Assembly (NCBI GenBank): GCA_049323895.1
Contig: JBMOKT010000031.1
Location: 62,001-126,000, forward strand
Reading direction: 5' to 3'
Length of the DNA stretch: 64,000 nt
Origin: JBMOKT01 sp049323895
GTDB taxonomy: Bacteria > Bacillota > Peptococcia > Peptococcales > BICA1-8
Below are positions 34,648 through 43,496 of the stretch, piece by piece (position 1 is the first letter of the stretch; every line of letters starts with the position of its first letter). A program made the translations under genes and the position numbers. Under the pieces are notes generated by a model, which worked only from the letters and a program-made list of their open reading frames with translations, was not told the origin of the DNA and made no database searches.

Positions 34648-36048
34648 ATGTCTAAAAAGGGTAATGAATTGCTAGACAAGGTTGCTATTTCTTCTTTCCT
34701 GGGTTTACTAGGAGCAGCGGGGGGGATTTGGTTAGGCAGAAAGGCAGTCAAAAAAACAGTAAACAGTTTTCTCCATCGGATTATGGTAGACCTGTATTCG
34801 GAAAACCTTTGGGAATTTGTTTCGGCTTCCCGAAAATTTGGTCTCCAGACTATTGTGGAGACCAATCTAAGAACCCAAGGAGGAAAATTAATAAAAAGAC
34901 CCCTGGGGAGTCCTCGTAAATTTCCTAATCTAAATAGTATTATGTTTAACTTTGCCCAACTAAAAGCTTTACCGACAGATGAAGGCATATTGCCGGAAAC
35001 TAGTGTAATAATAGGTCCTCAGGCTAAAAAACCATTGGTATTAAAAATACCCATATTAATAGCTCCTATGGCTTATGGTTTTTCCTTATCAGCCAAAGCC
35101 AAGATCGCCTTAGCAAAGGGAAGTACCTTAGCCGGTACTGCTACTAATACCGGAGAAGGTCCTTTTTTGCCTGCCGAAAGAAAAGCAGCTGATAAATTAA
35201 TTCTTCAATATAATAGAGGCAAGTGGAGCAGAAGTGAGGATATTCTTAAACAGGTTGATGCAGTGGAAATATATTTTGGACAAGGGGCCACCGGAGGAGT
35301 AGGGCACTATATTGATGATAAAGAGATTGATTGGCTGGTTAAAAAACGAATGGGACTCAAATGGGGGGAAAAGGGTATTGTCCATGCTTCTCAGCCTGGA
35401 ATGGAAAACACCCATGCGCTAAAAAGTCTAATTGCAGAACTAAAGGAAGTAACAGGGGGAGTACCTATAGGGGGCAAAATAGCTGCTGGCAAGTTTGTGG
35501 AAAAAGATATGGAAATATTGATTGATTGCGGAGTGGATTTCATTACTTTGGCTGGTGCGGAAGCAGGTGCCAAAAATGCTTCACCTATTTTGGAAGATGA
35601 TTTTGGATTACCTTTGTGCTGGGCCTTATGCAGAGGAGCTAGTTATTTGGAAAGAAATAATCTTAGAGGAAAAGTAAGTCTGATTGTGGCAGGGGGTATG
35701 GCTGTTCCAGGAGATTTCTTAAAAGCAATTGCTTTGGGTGCTGATGCAGTTTATATAGGAAGCATTGCTTTATTTGCCATGACCCATACTCAGGTTTTGC
35801 AGGCAATGCCCTGGGAACCGCCACCTGAGTTAGTATTTTTTAAAGGTAAATACCAGCATAAATTAGATGTTAATAGGGCAGCCCGTGACCTGCAGAAGTT
35901 TCTTATCTCATGTCAAGAAGAAATGCAGGAGGGGATAAGGGCCTTAGGCAAGGTAAAGCTGCAAGAAGTAAACAAAAAGGATTTGTTTGCCTTGGACCAA
36001 CTGACCGCAGAGGCGGCAGGGATACCTTTAGGTCATGTGGAGATTTAA
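34648..36048 (+). CDS. FMN-binding glutamate synthase-like protein lacking cluster cysteines
   Basis: The 466-residue protein has an N-terminal hydrophobic segment (residues 12-30) and a glutamate-synthase alpha/beta barrel (PILIAPMAYGFSLSAKAKIAL, GGVPIGGKIAAGKFVEKDME, LIVAGGMAVPGDFLKAIALG, ADAVYIGSIALFAMTHTQ). Classical glutamate synthases have a 3Fe-4S Cys cluster just after that last motif. Here the segment has no Cys. No glutaminase domain or NADPH subunit is present. It is therefore a membrane-associated FMN barrel protein, with an oxidoreductase role not readable from sequence. Confidence 0.8.
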   Translation: MSKKGNELLDKVAISSFLGLLGAAGGIWLGRKAVKKTVNSFLHRIMVDLYSENLWEFVSASRKFGLQTIVETNLRTQGGKLIKRPLGSPRKFPNLNSIMFNFAQLKALPTDEGILPETSVIIGPQAKKPLVLKIPILIAPMAYGFSLSAKAKIALAKGSTLAGTATNTGEGPFLPAERKAADKLILQYNRGKWSRSEDILKQVDAVEIYFGQGATGGVGHYIDDKEIDWLVKKRMGLKWGEKGIVHASQPGMENTHALKSLIAELKEVTGGVPIGGKIAAGKFVEKDMEILIDCGVDFITLAGAEAGAKNASPILEDDFGLPLCWALCRGASYLERNNLRGKVSLIVAGGMAVPGDFLKAIALGADAVYIGSIALFAMTHTQVLQAMPWEPPPELVFFKGKYQHKLDVNRAARDLQKFLISCQEEMQEGIRALGKVKLQEVNKKDLFALDQLTAEAAGIPLGHVEI

Positions 36049-36252
36049 GTATAAAAAAATATTAAATAAAATTTTGCTAGTTCAATATAAAGAGGTGCGG
36101 CAATGAGTATAACGGGAAAAAACTCGTATGGATAAAATTTTTGGCATTGTTGGAGGTTGCCAGAAGTTGGCAGAATAAGACTTTTTCTTTTAAATTAGCC
36201 ATTGGTATAGTATAATTGAATATGAAATATTTCACAAAATGGAGGTAAACAT

Positions 36253-36639
36253 ATGAGACGCTTTCTTTTAATTATAATCTGGTTTATCTCTATTAGCATA
36301 ATTGCCAAAATAATATTGCCAGGTCAGCCCCTTGGTTATTTTTGGGTAGTAATTACTATGTTAAGCGTTTTTTTTGCTGTCCAGTCTGAGAAAAAAATCA
36401 GTATTCCTGAACATTCAAGCTATCAACTGCGCAGTTGGATCAGCAAATATCAAGACGCTTCATATTATCAGAGACAGGTGCTTCTTACTGAGATTGTAAA
36501 TACTGCCCTTAGGAATAACCATTTAAAGGAAGCTGAACAATTTTTGAAATACATTGTAAATTCCGAACCCGATAACGATGTAGCGAAAGGTATGTTGTTA
36601 TCTATTTGGAGTACGGCAGCAGGTTTAAGCGACAACTAA
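36253..36639 (+). CDS. Small membrane protein with helical-repeat C-terminus
   Basis: The 128-residue protein has two N-terminal membrane helices (residues 4-22 and 28-45) and a cytoplasmic helical part resembling a TPR-like pair (LLTEIVNTALRNNHLKEAEQ, LKYIVNSEPDNDVAKGMLL). ATG 36253 follows ATGGAGG. It forms its own transcription unit with a terminator. No named family was recognised. Confidence 0.7.
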   Translation: MRRFLLIIIWFISISIIAKIILPGQPLGYFWVVITMLSVFFAVQSEKKISIPEHSSYQLRSWISKYQDASYYQRQVLLTEIVNTALRNNHLKEAEQFLKYIVNSEPDNDVAKGMLLSIWSTAAGLSDN

Positions 36640-36654
36640 AGAATTATTTATCAT

Positions 36655-36682
36655 ACAGCCATTGTGGCTGTTTTTGTTTTAT
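36655..36682 (+). terminator. Terminator
   Basis: ACAGCC pairs with GGCTGT around a five-base loop, followed by TTTTGTTTT. Confidence 0.8.
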
Positions 36683-36784
36683 AATCCCCCAATTATAAAT
36701 CTTATTACATACTTGTATTTAACTTTTGAAATAATAAATATTAAACTAGTATTAACAACAAGGCATCAGATGGAGGAAAATAAT

Positions 36785-37813
36785 ATGAACATTAAGAACA
36801 CTATAGTTCCAGGTTTGCTGTTAGCAGCCTTACTAGGTTATTTTTCGGAATTTATTCATGGTATTATTATCATTGGCGGACAAAAACCGGTAAGCGGAGT
36901 TATAATTGCCATTCTTTTAGGAATATTAATAAAAAATACAATTGGTGTAGGCGAAATTTTTCAAAAAGGAATTACCTTTGCACTGAAAAATGTTTTAAAG
37001 GGAGCTATAATCCTCCTGGGTTTAAGTTTAAGTTTTATTACAGTTGTAACAACGGGATTTAAAGCCTTATCAATAATCCTGATTTGTGTTACTTTTGCCA
37101 TAATCACTACTTATTATATAGGAAGAAAATTAGGTCTTCCTGACAAGCTTGCAACTTTAATTGGTATTGGAACTGCAATTTGTGGTTCAACGGCTATTGT
37201 TGCGGCATCTCCGGCAATAGATGCCCGTGATGAAGAAGTAACCTTTTCAGTGGCGACAATAACAATTTTTGGCGTAGTAGCTATTTTTCTTTATCCGTTA
37301 ATCGGTAAGGTTCTTATGTTGACTGATATGCAGTTTGGCACATGGGCGGGTGTAGCAGTACATGAGACAGCCCAGGTAGTAGCGGCAGGATTTGCATATA
37401 GTGATGCAGCCGGAAAAATTGCTACAGTTGTTAAACTAACCCGTACTGTCCTTCTAGCACCAATAGTTTTAATATTGGGAGTGATATATTCTAAAAGACA
37501 GGAAGAAGCTGGAAGTCAAAAGGTAAGTTACCTTAGAATTTTCCCTTGGTTTGTTCTAGGTTTTATTGCAATGGCAGGGATGAGAACATTTGGTGACACC
37601 TTCTGGGCAAACAGCAGCCAGTGGCCGCTTTTCCTTGAACAGGCAACAGCCTTATCAAAGTTTATGATAGTCACCGCAATGGCGGGAGTTGGTCTTTTGA
37701 CAAACTTTGATGATATGAAGAAGGTAGGTATTAAACCTTTTATAGTAGGGCTGGTGGCCTCATTAATTATGGCTGTATTCAGCATTGCATTGATATTAAT
37801 ATTAGGAATATAA
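36785..37813 (+). CDS. YeiH/UPF0324 family putative transporter
   Basis: The 342-residue protein has about ten membrane helices. Family signatures are GVIIAILLGILIKNT, GTAICGSTAIVAASPAIDA and GVAVHETAQVVAAGFAYS. The family is often annotated as a sulfate exporter, but evidence is thin. ATG 36785 is preferred because the frame further upstream overlaps a terminator and ATG 36770 overlaps the GGAGG ribosome site. Confidence 0.88.
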   Translation: MNIKNTIVPGLLLAALLGYFSEFIHGIIIIGGQKPVSGVIIAILLGILIKNTIGVGEIFQKGITFALKNVLKGAIILLGLSLSFITVVTTGFKALSIILICVTFAIITTYYIGRKLGLPDKLATLIGIGTAICGSTAIVAASPAIDARDEEVTFSVATITIFGVVAIFLYPLIGKVLMLTDMQFGTWAGVAVHETAQVVAAGFAYSDAAGKIATVVKLTRTVLLAPIVLILGVIYSKRQEEAGSQKVSYLRIFPWFVLGFIAMAGMRTFGDTFWANSSQWPLFLEQATALSKFMIVTAMAGVGLLTNFDDMKKVGIKPFIVGLVASLIMAVFSIALILILGI

Positions 37814-37852
37814 ATAATTTTGTATACATTCAAAAAAGCTGTTGCAAATTAA

Positions 37853-37882
37853 TTGGTTTGATAATAATATATATACTATAAT
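37853..37882 (+). promoter_or_regulatory. Sigma-A promoter of the glutamine synthetase leader
   Basis: TTGGTT and TATAAT are separated by 18 bases. The predicted start near 37889 places the first ANTAR hairpin at the very 5' end of the message. Confidence 0.6.
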
Positions 37883-37894
37883 TGATGAATAATT

Positions 37895-37966
37895 GTGGAA
37901 CAAAGGCGTTCCACTGACTTACCAAAAGAACAAAGGCGTTCTGGTTAATCAGAACGCCTTTTTTTA
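37895..37966 (+). promoter_or_regulatory. ANTAR-type two-hairpin attenuator leader
   Basis: Hairpin 1 is GTGGAAC-AAAGGC-GTTCCAC (37895-37914) and hairpin 2 is AGAAC-AAAGGC-GTTCT (37927-37942), with a 12-base linker. Both have the same six-base loop with A at position 1 and G at position 4, as ANTAR proteins require. The loop and 3' arm of hairpin 2 (AAAGGCGTTCTG) also pair perfectly with CAGAACGCCTTT (37950-37961) to make a terminator with a T-run. Binding of an ANTAR regulator to hairpin 2 would prevent termination and allow glutamine synthetase expression. Confidence 0.85.
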
Positions 37967-38002
37967 TTTTTTATATAAATTATTATAAAGGAGGAGTTAG
38001 AA

Positions 38003-40099
38003 ATGACTAAGAGGTGTGTAACAGAATTATTTGGAGAAAATGTTTTTAACTGTGCAACAATGAAATCCAGACTTCCCAAAAACGTTTATAAAAGTTTAAA
38101 GAAGACTATTGATGAAGGGGCAGAACTAGACCCATCTATTGCTGATGTCATTGCAAATGCTATGAAGGATTGGGCCTTAGAGAAGGGTGCTACCCACTAT
38201 ACCCACTGGTTCCAGCCTATGACCGGTACAACTGCCGAAAAACATGATGCTTTTATATCACCTACCCCTGACGGAAAAACTATTTTAGAATTTTCCGGGA
38301 AGGAGCTAATTAAAGGTGAGCCAGATGCATCCTCTTTTCCTAATGGTGGAATTAGGGCAACTTTTGAAGCCCGCGGCTATACTGCCTGGGATTGTACTTC
38401 TCCGGCTTTTTTAAGGGACAATGTTCTATGTATACCAACAGTATTTGTTTCATATACAGGTGAAGCATTAGATAAGAAGACACCTCTATTAAGGTCTATG
38501 GATGCAATAAGTAAACAAGCTTTAAGGGTCTTAAAAATATTTGGCAATACTACAGCGAAAAGAGTAATAACTACTGTAGGACCTGAACAAGAATACTTCT
38601 TAGTTGACAAAAAGTACTTTGACCAGCGCAAGGATTTAGTTTTTGCCGGTCGCTCTTTGTTTGGAGCAATGCCTCCAAAGGGACAGGAAATGGAAGATCA
38701 TTATTTTGGCAGTATAAAGGAAAGAGTAGCTGCCTACATGAAAGAAGCAGATTACGAATTATGGAAGCTTGGTGTAGCGGCTAAAACAGAGCATAATGAA
38801 GTTGCTCCCGGTCAGTTTGAAATTGCCCCGATTTTTAATACAACAAATATCTCTACCGATCATAATCAGTTAGTGATGGATACCTTAAAAAAAGTAGCAA
38901 ATAGGCATGGTTTAGTTTGTTTATTACACGAAAAGCCTTTTGCCGGTATTAATGGATCTGGAAAACATAATAACTGGTCCTTGAGTACTGATGATGGTCA
39001 GAACTTGTTAGAGCCAGGCAATGACCCACATGATAATTTGCAATTTTTGGTATTCCTCTGTGCAATTATAAAAGCAGTTGATAATTATCCTGAGTTATTA
39101 AGAATGGCAGCTTCTAATCCGGGTAATGACCATAGGTTAGGTGCTAATGAGGCTCCACCGGCTATTATTTCTATCTTCCTAGGGGATCAGCTCACTGATA
39201 TAATTGACCAATTAGAAAAAGGACCGGCTACCAGTTCTAAATATGGTGGTGAGCTAGTGATGGGTGCCTCAACCTTACCCCATTTGCCGAAAGATAATAC
39301 TGATAGGAACAGGACTTCGCCTTTTGCCTTTACCGGCAATAAGTTTGAATTTAGAATGGTAGCTTCTTCCTTATCAATTGCTGGGCCAAATACTGTTTTA
39401 AATACTATTGCAGCAGAAACCCTTAAAGAAATTGCAGACCGTTTAGAAAACGCAGCTGATTTCAAAGCGGAAGCTGTTGTTATGCTGCAAGAAATAGTAA
39501 AACAACATAAAAGAATTATTTTTAACGGCAATAATTACTCTGACGAGTGGGTTGTGGAGGCTGAGAAGAGAGGTCTTCCAAATATAAAATCTTTTGTTGA
39601 ATCTGTTCCCTATTTAATTACTGAAAAAGCTGTCAAAATGTTTGCAGACCACAATGTTTTAAACAGCACTGAACTTCACTCCCGTTATGAAATATTGTTA
39701 GAACAGTATATTAAAACAATTAATATCGAAGCGTTAACAATGCTGGATATGGCTAAAAAACAAATTCTCCCTGCAGTAATTAAATATACTACCGTTTTAG
39801 CTCAGTCTATTAATGAAATAAAGGCTGCATCAGTAGATGTTGTTCCAGATGTTCAGATTGATATGTTAAAAGAAATATCCACCGTTTTAACTTCCTTTAA
39901 AGTAAATATTGCTAAGCTGGAGTCAGCCTTAGCCTCAGCTAATTCGAAAGAGGATATCTATGAACATGCTCTAGCCTTTAGAAATGAAGTGTTTACAGTC
40001 ATGGGTGAATTAAGAACCGCTGGCGATAAATTAGAAGGTCTAGTAGATGGAAGTATGTGGCCATTTCCCACCTATGCAGAGATGCTTTTTAACTTATAA
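38003..40099 (+). CDS. glnN: Glutamine synthetase type III
   Basis: The 698-residue protein has GS-III length, far longer than GS-I. Signatures include the N-terminal FGENVFNCATMKSRLPK, GPEQEYFLVDKKYF, AKTEHNEVAPGQFEIAP, the ATP-binding HEKPFAGINGSGKHNNWS and GNDHRLGANEAPPAIIS. It makes glutamine from glutamate, ammonia and ATP. Expression is probably set by the ANTAR attenuator directly upstream. The stand-alone gene has AAAGGAGG before ATG 38003 and a terminator after it. Confidence 0.96.
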   Translation: MTKRCVTELFGENVFNCATMKSRLPKNVYKSLKKTIDEGAELDPSIADVIANAMKDWALEKGATHYTHWFQPMTGTTAEKHDAFISPTPDGKTILEFSGKELIKGEPDASSFPNGGIRATFEARGYTAWDCTSPAFLRDNVLCIPTVFVSYTGEALDKKTPLLRSMDAISKQALRVLKIFGNTTAKRVITTVGPEQEYFLVDKKYFDQRKDLVFAGRSLFGAMPPKGQEMEDHYFGSIKERVAAYMKEADYELWKLGVAAKTEHNEVAPGQFEIAPIFNTTNISTDHNQLVMDTLKKVANRHGLVCLLHEKPFAGINGSGKHNNWSLSTDDGQNLLEPGNDPHDNLQFLVFLCAIIKAVDNYPELLRMAASNPGNDHRLGANEAPPAIISIFLGDQLTDIIDQLEKGPATSSKYGGELVMGASTLPHLPKDNTDRNRTSPFAFTGNKFEFRMVASSLSIAGPNTVLNTIAAETLKEIADRLENAADFKAEAVVMLQEIVKQHKRIIFNGNNYSDEWVVEAEKRGLPNIKSFVESVPYLITEKAVKMFADHNVLNSTELHSRYEILLEQYIKTINIEALTMLDMAKKQILPAVIKYTTVLAQSINEIKAASVDVVPDVQIDMLKEISTVLTSFKVNIAKLESALASANSKEDIYEHALAFRNEVFTVMGELRTAGDKLEGLVDGSMWPFPTYAEMLFNL

Positions 40100-40135
40100 A
40101 CAACGCCTGCGGCGTAAAATTTATTTTTACTATAC

Positions 40136-40165
40136 AAAAAGGAGCTCCCCGCTCCTTTTTTTTGT
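40136..40165 (+). terminator. Terminator of the glutamine synthetase gene
   Basis: AAAAAGGAGC pairs with GCTCCTTTTT around TCCCC-type loop bases, followed by a T-run. Confidence 0.88.
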
Positions 40166-40227
40166 ATTAAAAAATCATTTTGGTGGCAAGCTAATACAAA
40201 GTAAATTACAAAAAAGGGAGATTAACG

Positions 40228-41256
40228 ATGAAAAACAAAAGGATACTAGTAATTTTCTTTTTAGTATTTTTGTTTTTATTATTTCCGTTAGGTTGCAGAC
40301 AGCAGGAAACTCCAAAAGAGGATAATAAGGTGGAGGAACCACAGGGTCAGGAGCAGGCAACATATGTGGGCGCAGATAAATGTTATGGATGTCATGCGGA
40401 TTTTAAAGATATGGTTGCCAATACCGCCCATGTTAAGGGATTTCAACCTTTAGAAAGCTATAATGTTCAACCGGATAGCAAGATTACTATTTATGAAGAT
40501 GTAAAAGAAGGAGAGCCAAAAAGCTATAATCTTAGTGATGCAAAAATTGCCGGAGTTATGGCAAATGAATATGTAGTCGGGTCTATTGAAGGGAAGTATT
40601 ATAGACTGGCATCAGTAAAAGAGGAAGGGGGCAAATGGAAATTAGAACCCGCCTCTGTTGCCGATGTTAATAAAGATGGCACTGAAGAATGGGTTTTTAA
40701 ATCTTATACCTGTGGAGACTGCCATAGTCCAGGTTTAGAAGCTGATCCGGAACGGAAAATGAACTTAGAAGCAGGATTTAGTTGTGAAAGCTGCCACGGT
40801 CCCGGAAGTGTCCATGTGACAACCCGCGCCAAGGAAGCCATCAGTAATGGACAGGAGTCCTGCTTAAACTGCCATACAGCCAGTCAGCCCAAGGAAGAGG
40901 GGGATATCCTAATTGCCCAGAACCACTATGGAACCAGAAGCTGGTTTGACAGCAACCATAATACAGGCAAGCCTGAAGACTGTTTAAACTGTCATACATC
41001 ACATAAAATAAACGCTGACGGAAAGCTGCTAAAGGAAGATAGTGCTGAAAGCTTATGCAGTAAGTGCCACCAAGAGGGAGTAGACGTGGAAAAATTAATG
41101 TGGGTTAACCCCACCGATGAACGTGGTCATTTTACTAAGGACCACAGCTTCGGCAAATACCTTTATGAAAAATATGATGATGACCCTGCTACTCAACCCG
41201 TTGAAATCAGGAATCCGGAAACTGTAAAACAAATGAAGGAAAAAATGAAAAAATAA
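40228..41256 (+). CDS. Hexaheme c-type cytochrome lipoprotein
   Basis: The 342-residue exported protein has a hydrophobic signal followed by a probable lipidated Cys (LFPLGC; proline at -3 is unusual). There are six CXXCH haem sites: CYGCH, CGDCH, CESCH, CLNCH twice and CSKCH. The region from about residue 160 resembles cytochrome c554-type proteins (SCESCHGPGSVHV). It would carry electrons outside the membrane. It converges on a flavin-based electron-export set, making joint use likely. No haem-attachment genes lie in the window, and the partner reductase is unknown. Confidence 0.92.
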   Translation: MKNKRILVIFFLVFLFLLFPLGCRQQETPKEDNKVEEPQGQEQATYVGADKCYGCHADFKDMVANTAHVKGFQPLESYNVQPDSKITIYEDVKEGEPKSYNLSDAKIAGVMANEYVVGSIEGKYYRLASVKEEGGKWKLEPASVADVNKDGTEEWVFKSYTCGDCHSPGLEADPERKMNLEAGFSCESCHGPGSVHVTTRAKEAISNGQESCLNCHTASQPKEEGDILIAQNHYGTRSWFDSNHNTGKPEDCLNCHTSHKINADGKLLKEDSAESLCSKCHQEGVDVEKLMWVNPTDERGHFTKDHSFGKYLYEKYDDDPATQPVEIRNPETVKQMKEKMKK

Positions 41257-41262
41257 TACAGG

Positions 41263-41291
41263 AGGCTGAGATGTTTTGTCTCAGCCTTCTA
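41263..41291. terminator. Hairpin between convergent genes
   Basis: AGGCTGAGA pairs perfectly with TCTCAGCCT around a seven-base loop. The flanking T-runs are short in both directions, so termination may be partial. It overlaps the stop of the minus-strand gene. Confidence 0.6.
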
Positions 41292-41796
41292 TATTTAGAT
41301 TTAATATGGAGCTCAAAGGTTTTAATGTGAACTGGACAATAAGACCAATAAATAATCCTGTTATAATTCCGGATACAATGAGTACAGGAAGATAATAAAA
41401 AAGATTAGGATTATTGACAATTAAGCTGGCAATAGCTATTTGACCTATATTATGGGTAACTGCACCGGCGATACTTATTGTAGGCAAGCTGAAGTGTTTT
41501 CGAAATTTAAGATACAACAGCGCCATTATAATACTACTGACTAGACCCCCTGTAATGCTAAAGAGGAAAGAGGAGAACCCCCCTCCGAAGAGGGAACCTA
41601 AAAAAATTCTACCAATGAGAACTATTAACGCCTCTTTAAAGCCAAAAATAATTATTGTAAATAAAGTTATTATATTGGCTAGCCCTAACTTTACTCCCGG
41701 AACAGGGATTGGAATAGGGATAAATCTTTCAATAAAATGAAGGGCTAGAGCTTGGGCAATCAGCAAGCCGAGGATTGTTATTTTGTTTGTTTTCAT
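41281..41796 (-). CDS. Gx transporter family protein (EetB-like)
   Basis: The 171-residue protein has five to six membrane helices. It contains the RFIPIPIPVPGVKLGLANIIT motif and a GSLFGGGFSSFLFSITGG loop typical of the family once named heptaprenyl diphosphate synthase component I, now Gx transporter. In Listeria-type extracellular electron transfer loci a protein of this family (EetB) accompanies EetA, FmnB and PplA. The same companions are found here, in order, upstream. Its molecular role is unproven. Confidence 0.82.
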   Translation of the reverse strand: MKTNKITILGLLIAQALALHFIERFIPIPIPVPGVKLGLANIITLFTIIIFGFKEALIVLIGRIFLGSLFGGGFSSFLFSITGGLVSSIIMALLYLKFRKHFSLPTISIAGAVTHNIGQIAIASLIVNNPNLFYYLPVLIVSGIITGLFIGLIVQFTLKPLSSILNLNIEG

Positions 41797-41807
41797 ATCA
41801 CCACATC

Positions 41808-42194
41808 CTAATATGATAAATCATCATACTCTTGGTCTTTTTCCCCTTCAATTAAAATGACTACTTTGTTGGGAAGGCAGACAATATTTTGTCCAGTTTT
41901 TGAAATTTTACCCGTCTTGATACAAACTTTATCGGGACAGGAAGCATCCTCAACATAAATGACGTTATTTGCACTAACAATGTCCACAAAATTATTGTTC
42001 GGCAAGGAAATATTCAACCTATTATTTTCAGTAGTATTTAAAGGAATTGTCTTATATAATTGTCCGTTTACTTCAACTATAGCTTTTTTGTCCTCGGAAT
42101 CGGGCCATAGCAAATCCCTTGCCAGCCAACCGGCAAGTGCAACAGCAAGGATTAATATTATCAAAAAATCACCTTTTTTTAGCTGCAATTCCAT
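41808..42194 (-). CDS. NusG domain II protein (EetA-like)
   Basis: The 128-residue protein has one N-terminal membrane helix (about residues 9-26) and an extracytoplasmic NusG-II-like beta domain. That domain contains VNGQLYKTIPL and a conserved CPDKVCIKTGKI segment with two Cys. This matches the EetA component of flavin-based electron transfer loci. It is squeezed between the ApbE gene and the Gx transporter gene, with almost no spacing. ATG 42194 is taken; two in-frame GTG codons just upstream are alternatives. Confidence 0.82.
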   Translation of the reverse strand: MELQLKKGDFLIILILAVALAGWLARDLLWPDSEDKKAIVEVNGQLYKTIPLNTTENNRLNISLPNNNFVDIVSANNVIYVEDASCPDKVCIKTGKISKTGQNIVCLPNKVVILIEGEKDQEYDDLSY

Positions 42195-42200
42195 CACCAC

Positions 42201-43277
42201 TTATTTTTGTATTTGATAGCCTTCTTTAACAATTTCAAAATTTTCTTCATTAATTCCTGGAGATACGAAAATTTTTTTATCTGCTGTAATAAAAATTGCT
42301 TCCGTATCCGGCAGGCTATTTATTACTTCCATTCCTTTTTCTAATCCTAATAAAAAAATGGTAGTCGATAAGGCGTCGGCATCGATAGAAGAAGTAGTAA
42401 TGATAGATACACTTACCAGGCCATTGTCAGCAGGGTAACCCGTTTGTGGATCAAGTATATGGTGGTATCTTTTGCCGTTAAGCTCAAAATACTTCTCGTA
42501 GGTTCCTGAGGATACCAGTGCCTGGTTGTTTAATTTAACAATGCCTAAATAATCGCCCCTTGGTTTTTCAGGGTCCTGTAAACCTAAACGGAATGGCGTA
42601 CCATCAGGTTTAGTGTTTATAGTTAAGATATTGCCACCAAGATTAATTATGGCATGGTTTATATTGTTTTCCCTTAATATTTTCGCAACCTCATCAGCTG
42701 CATATCCTTTAGCTATAGCCCCTAAGTCTACTATCATGTTTTCATTTAAAAGTTTGGCCTGTAATTGTTCCTTATTTAACTCTAAGTTTTGGTAATTTAC
42801 CAGTTGGAGTTTTTCTTTAATTAATTTATCGTCAGGCAGAGCCGCTTTTTCTGTATCAATGTTCCATAATTTAACGACTGGACCTATGGTAATATCAAAC
42901 TGACCATTGGATAGTTTTGAAAAATACTTACCCTTTTCCAGGATATAAAAAGTTTCCGGGCTGAGGGCAACATATTCCTTTCCAGAATTAGCATTAAGCT
43001 TAATAATTTCGCTCTTAGGGGTTTCTTTATTAATTGTCATCTTATCTTCGATTTCTTGTACTCTGTCAAAAGCCTTAGTAAAAATAGATTCATCCTTTAT
43101 CCCATCATAGATGGTAATTTTCGCAATTGTCCCCATGACAAAGGCAGTTTGGGATATGGGTTCAGGTCCAGCAGGATTATCTTGGTTAGGGGCAGGACCT
43201 TTGGAGCAGCCTGTTATTATGAAGATAAGTATTAAAAAAATAACGGCAAAGAAGTATCTCGACCCTTTATGAACCAT
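42201..43277 (-). CDS. FAD:protein FMN transferase, ApbE family (FmnB-like)
   Basis: The 358-residue lipoprotein has a signal ending FIITGC. ApbE motifs are present: VMGTIAKITIYD, VDLGAIAKGYAADEVAK, HAIINLGGNI and DADALSTTIFLLG. It transfers FMN from FAD to Ser/Thr of extracytoplasmic proteins, and the triple FMN-domain lipoprotein encoded just upstream is the natural substrate. A longer frame to 43433 runs through a terminator and a dispersed repeat, so ATG 43277 behind GGAGG is preferred. Confidence 0.93.
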   Translation of the reverse strand: MVHKGSRYFFAVIFLILIFIITGCSKGPAPNQDNPAGPEPISQTAFVMGTIAKITIYDGIKDESIFTKAFDRVQEIEDKMTINKETPKSEIIKLNANSGKEYVALSPETFYILEKGKYFSKLSNGQFDITIGPVVKLWNIDTEKAALPDDKLIKEKLQLVNYQNLELNKEQLQAKLLNENMIVDLGAIAKGYAADEVAKILRENNINHAIINLGGNILTINTKPDGTPFRLGLQDPEKPRGDYLGIVKLNNQALVSSGTYEKYFELNGKRYHHILDPQTGYPADNGLVSVSIITTSSIDADALSTTIFLLGLEKGMEVINSLPDTEAIFITADKKIFVSPGINEENFEIVKEGYQIQK

Positions 43278-43352
43278 TAAGTAAAACCTCCATAATATAT
43301 TTGTGCCAAATCCTATTTTACCATAAAAATTAATAAGACGAATGTCTATAAA

Positions 43353-43382
43353 TAATAAAGGCGCCGGAGCGCCTTTATTATA
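43353..43382. terminator. Bidirectional terminator between lipoprotein and ApbE genes
   Basis: TAATAAAGGCGC pairs perfectly over 12 bases with GCGCCTTTATTA around CGGA. It would limit read-through from the FMN-lipoprotein gene into apbE. Confidence 0.8.
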
Positions 43383-43386
43383 CTTT

Positions 43387-43482
43387 CTAACATAAGTATA
43401 ACTTTTACAAGGTAATAAGTATAAGAGCAACATCGGCTTCCGCAGTCGCCAGAGGCTCGGCGCAAGCCGTGTTTTTCTAATT
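43387..43482 (+). repeat. Dispersed repeat, copy E
   Basis: This is a near-full copy from AAGTATAACTTTTACAAGG to GCCGTGTTTTTCTAAT, with AGAGCAAC in place of AGTGCAAC. It lies between the FMN-lipoprotein stop and the terminator. Confidence 0.9.
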
Positions 43483-43496
43483 TAGGGAGGTTATTG

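Noticed and set aside
36662..36784. N-terminal extension of the YeiH-like protein
   Set aside because: The extension overlaps a strong terminator and lacks a ribosome site; GGAGG followed by ATG 36785 is a much better start.
40103..40115. Short GC hairpin ACGCCTGCGGCGT, with a 12-base match in inverse orientation at 51942-51953
   Set aside because: Both sit at gene ends and share 12 bases, but the match is too short and only two copies occur, so a repeat family is not supported.
43278..43433. N-terminal extension of ApbE
   Set aside because: It would read through a perfect 12-bp terminator hairpin and part of a dispersed repeat, and would bury the lipoprotein signal.
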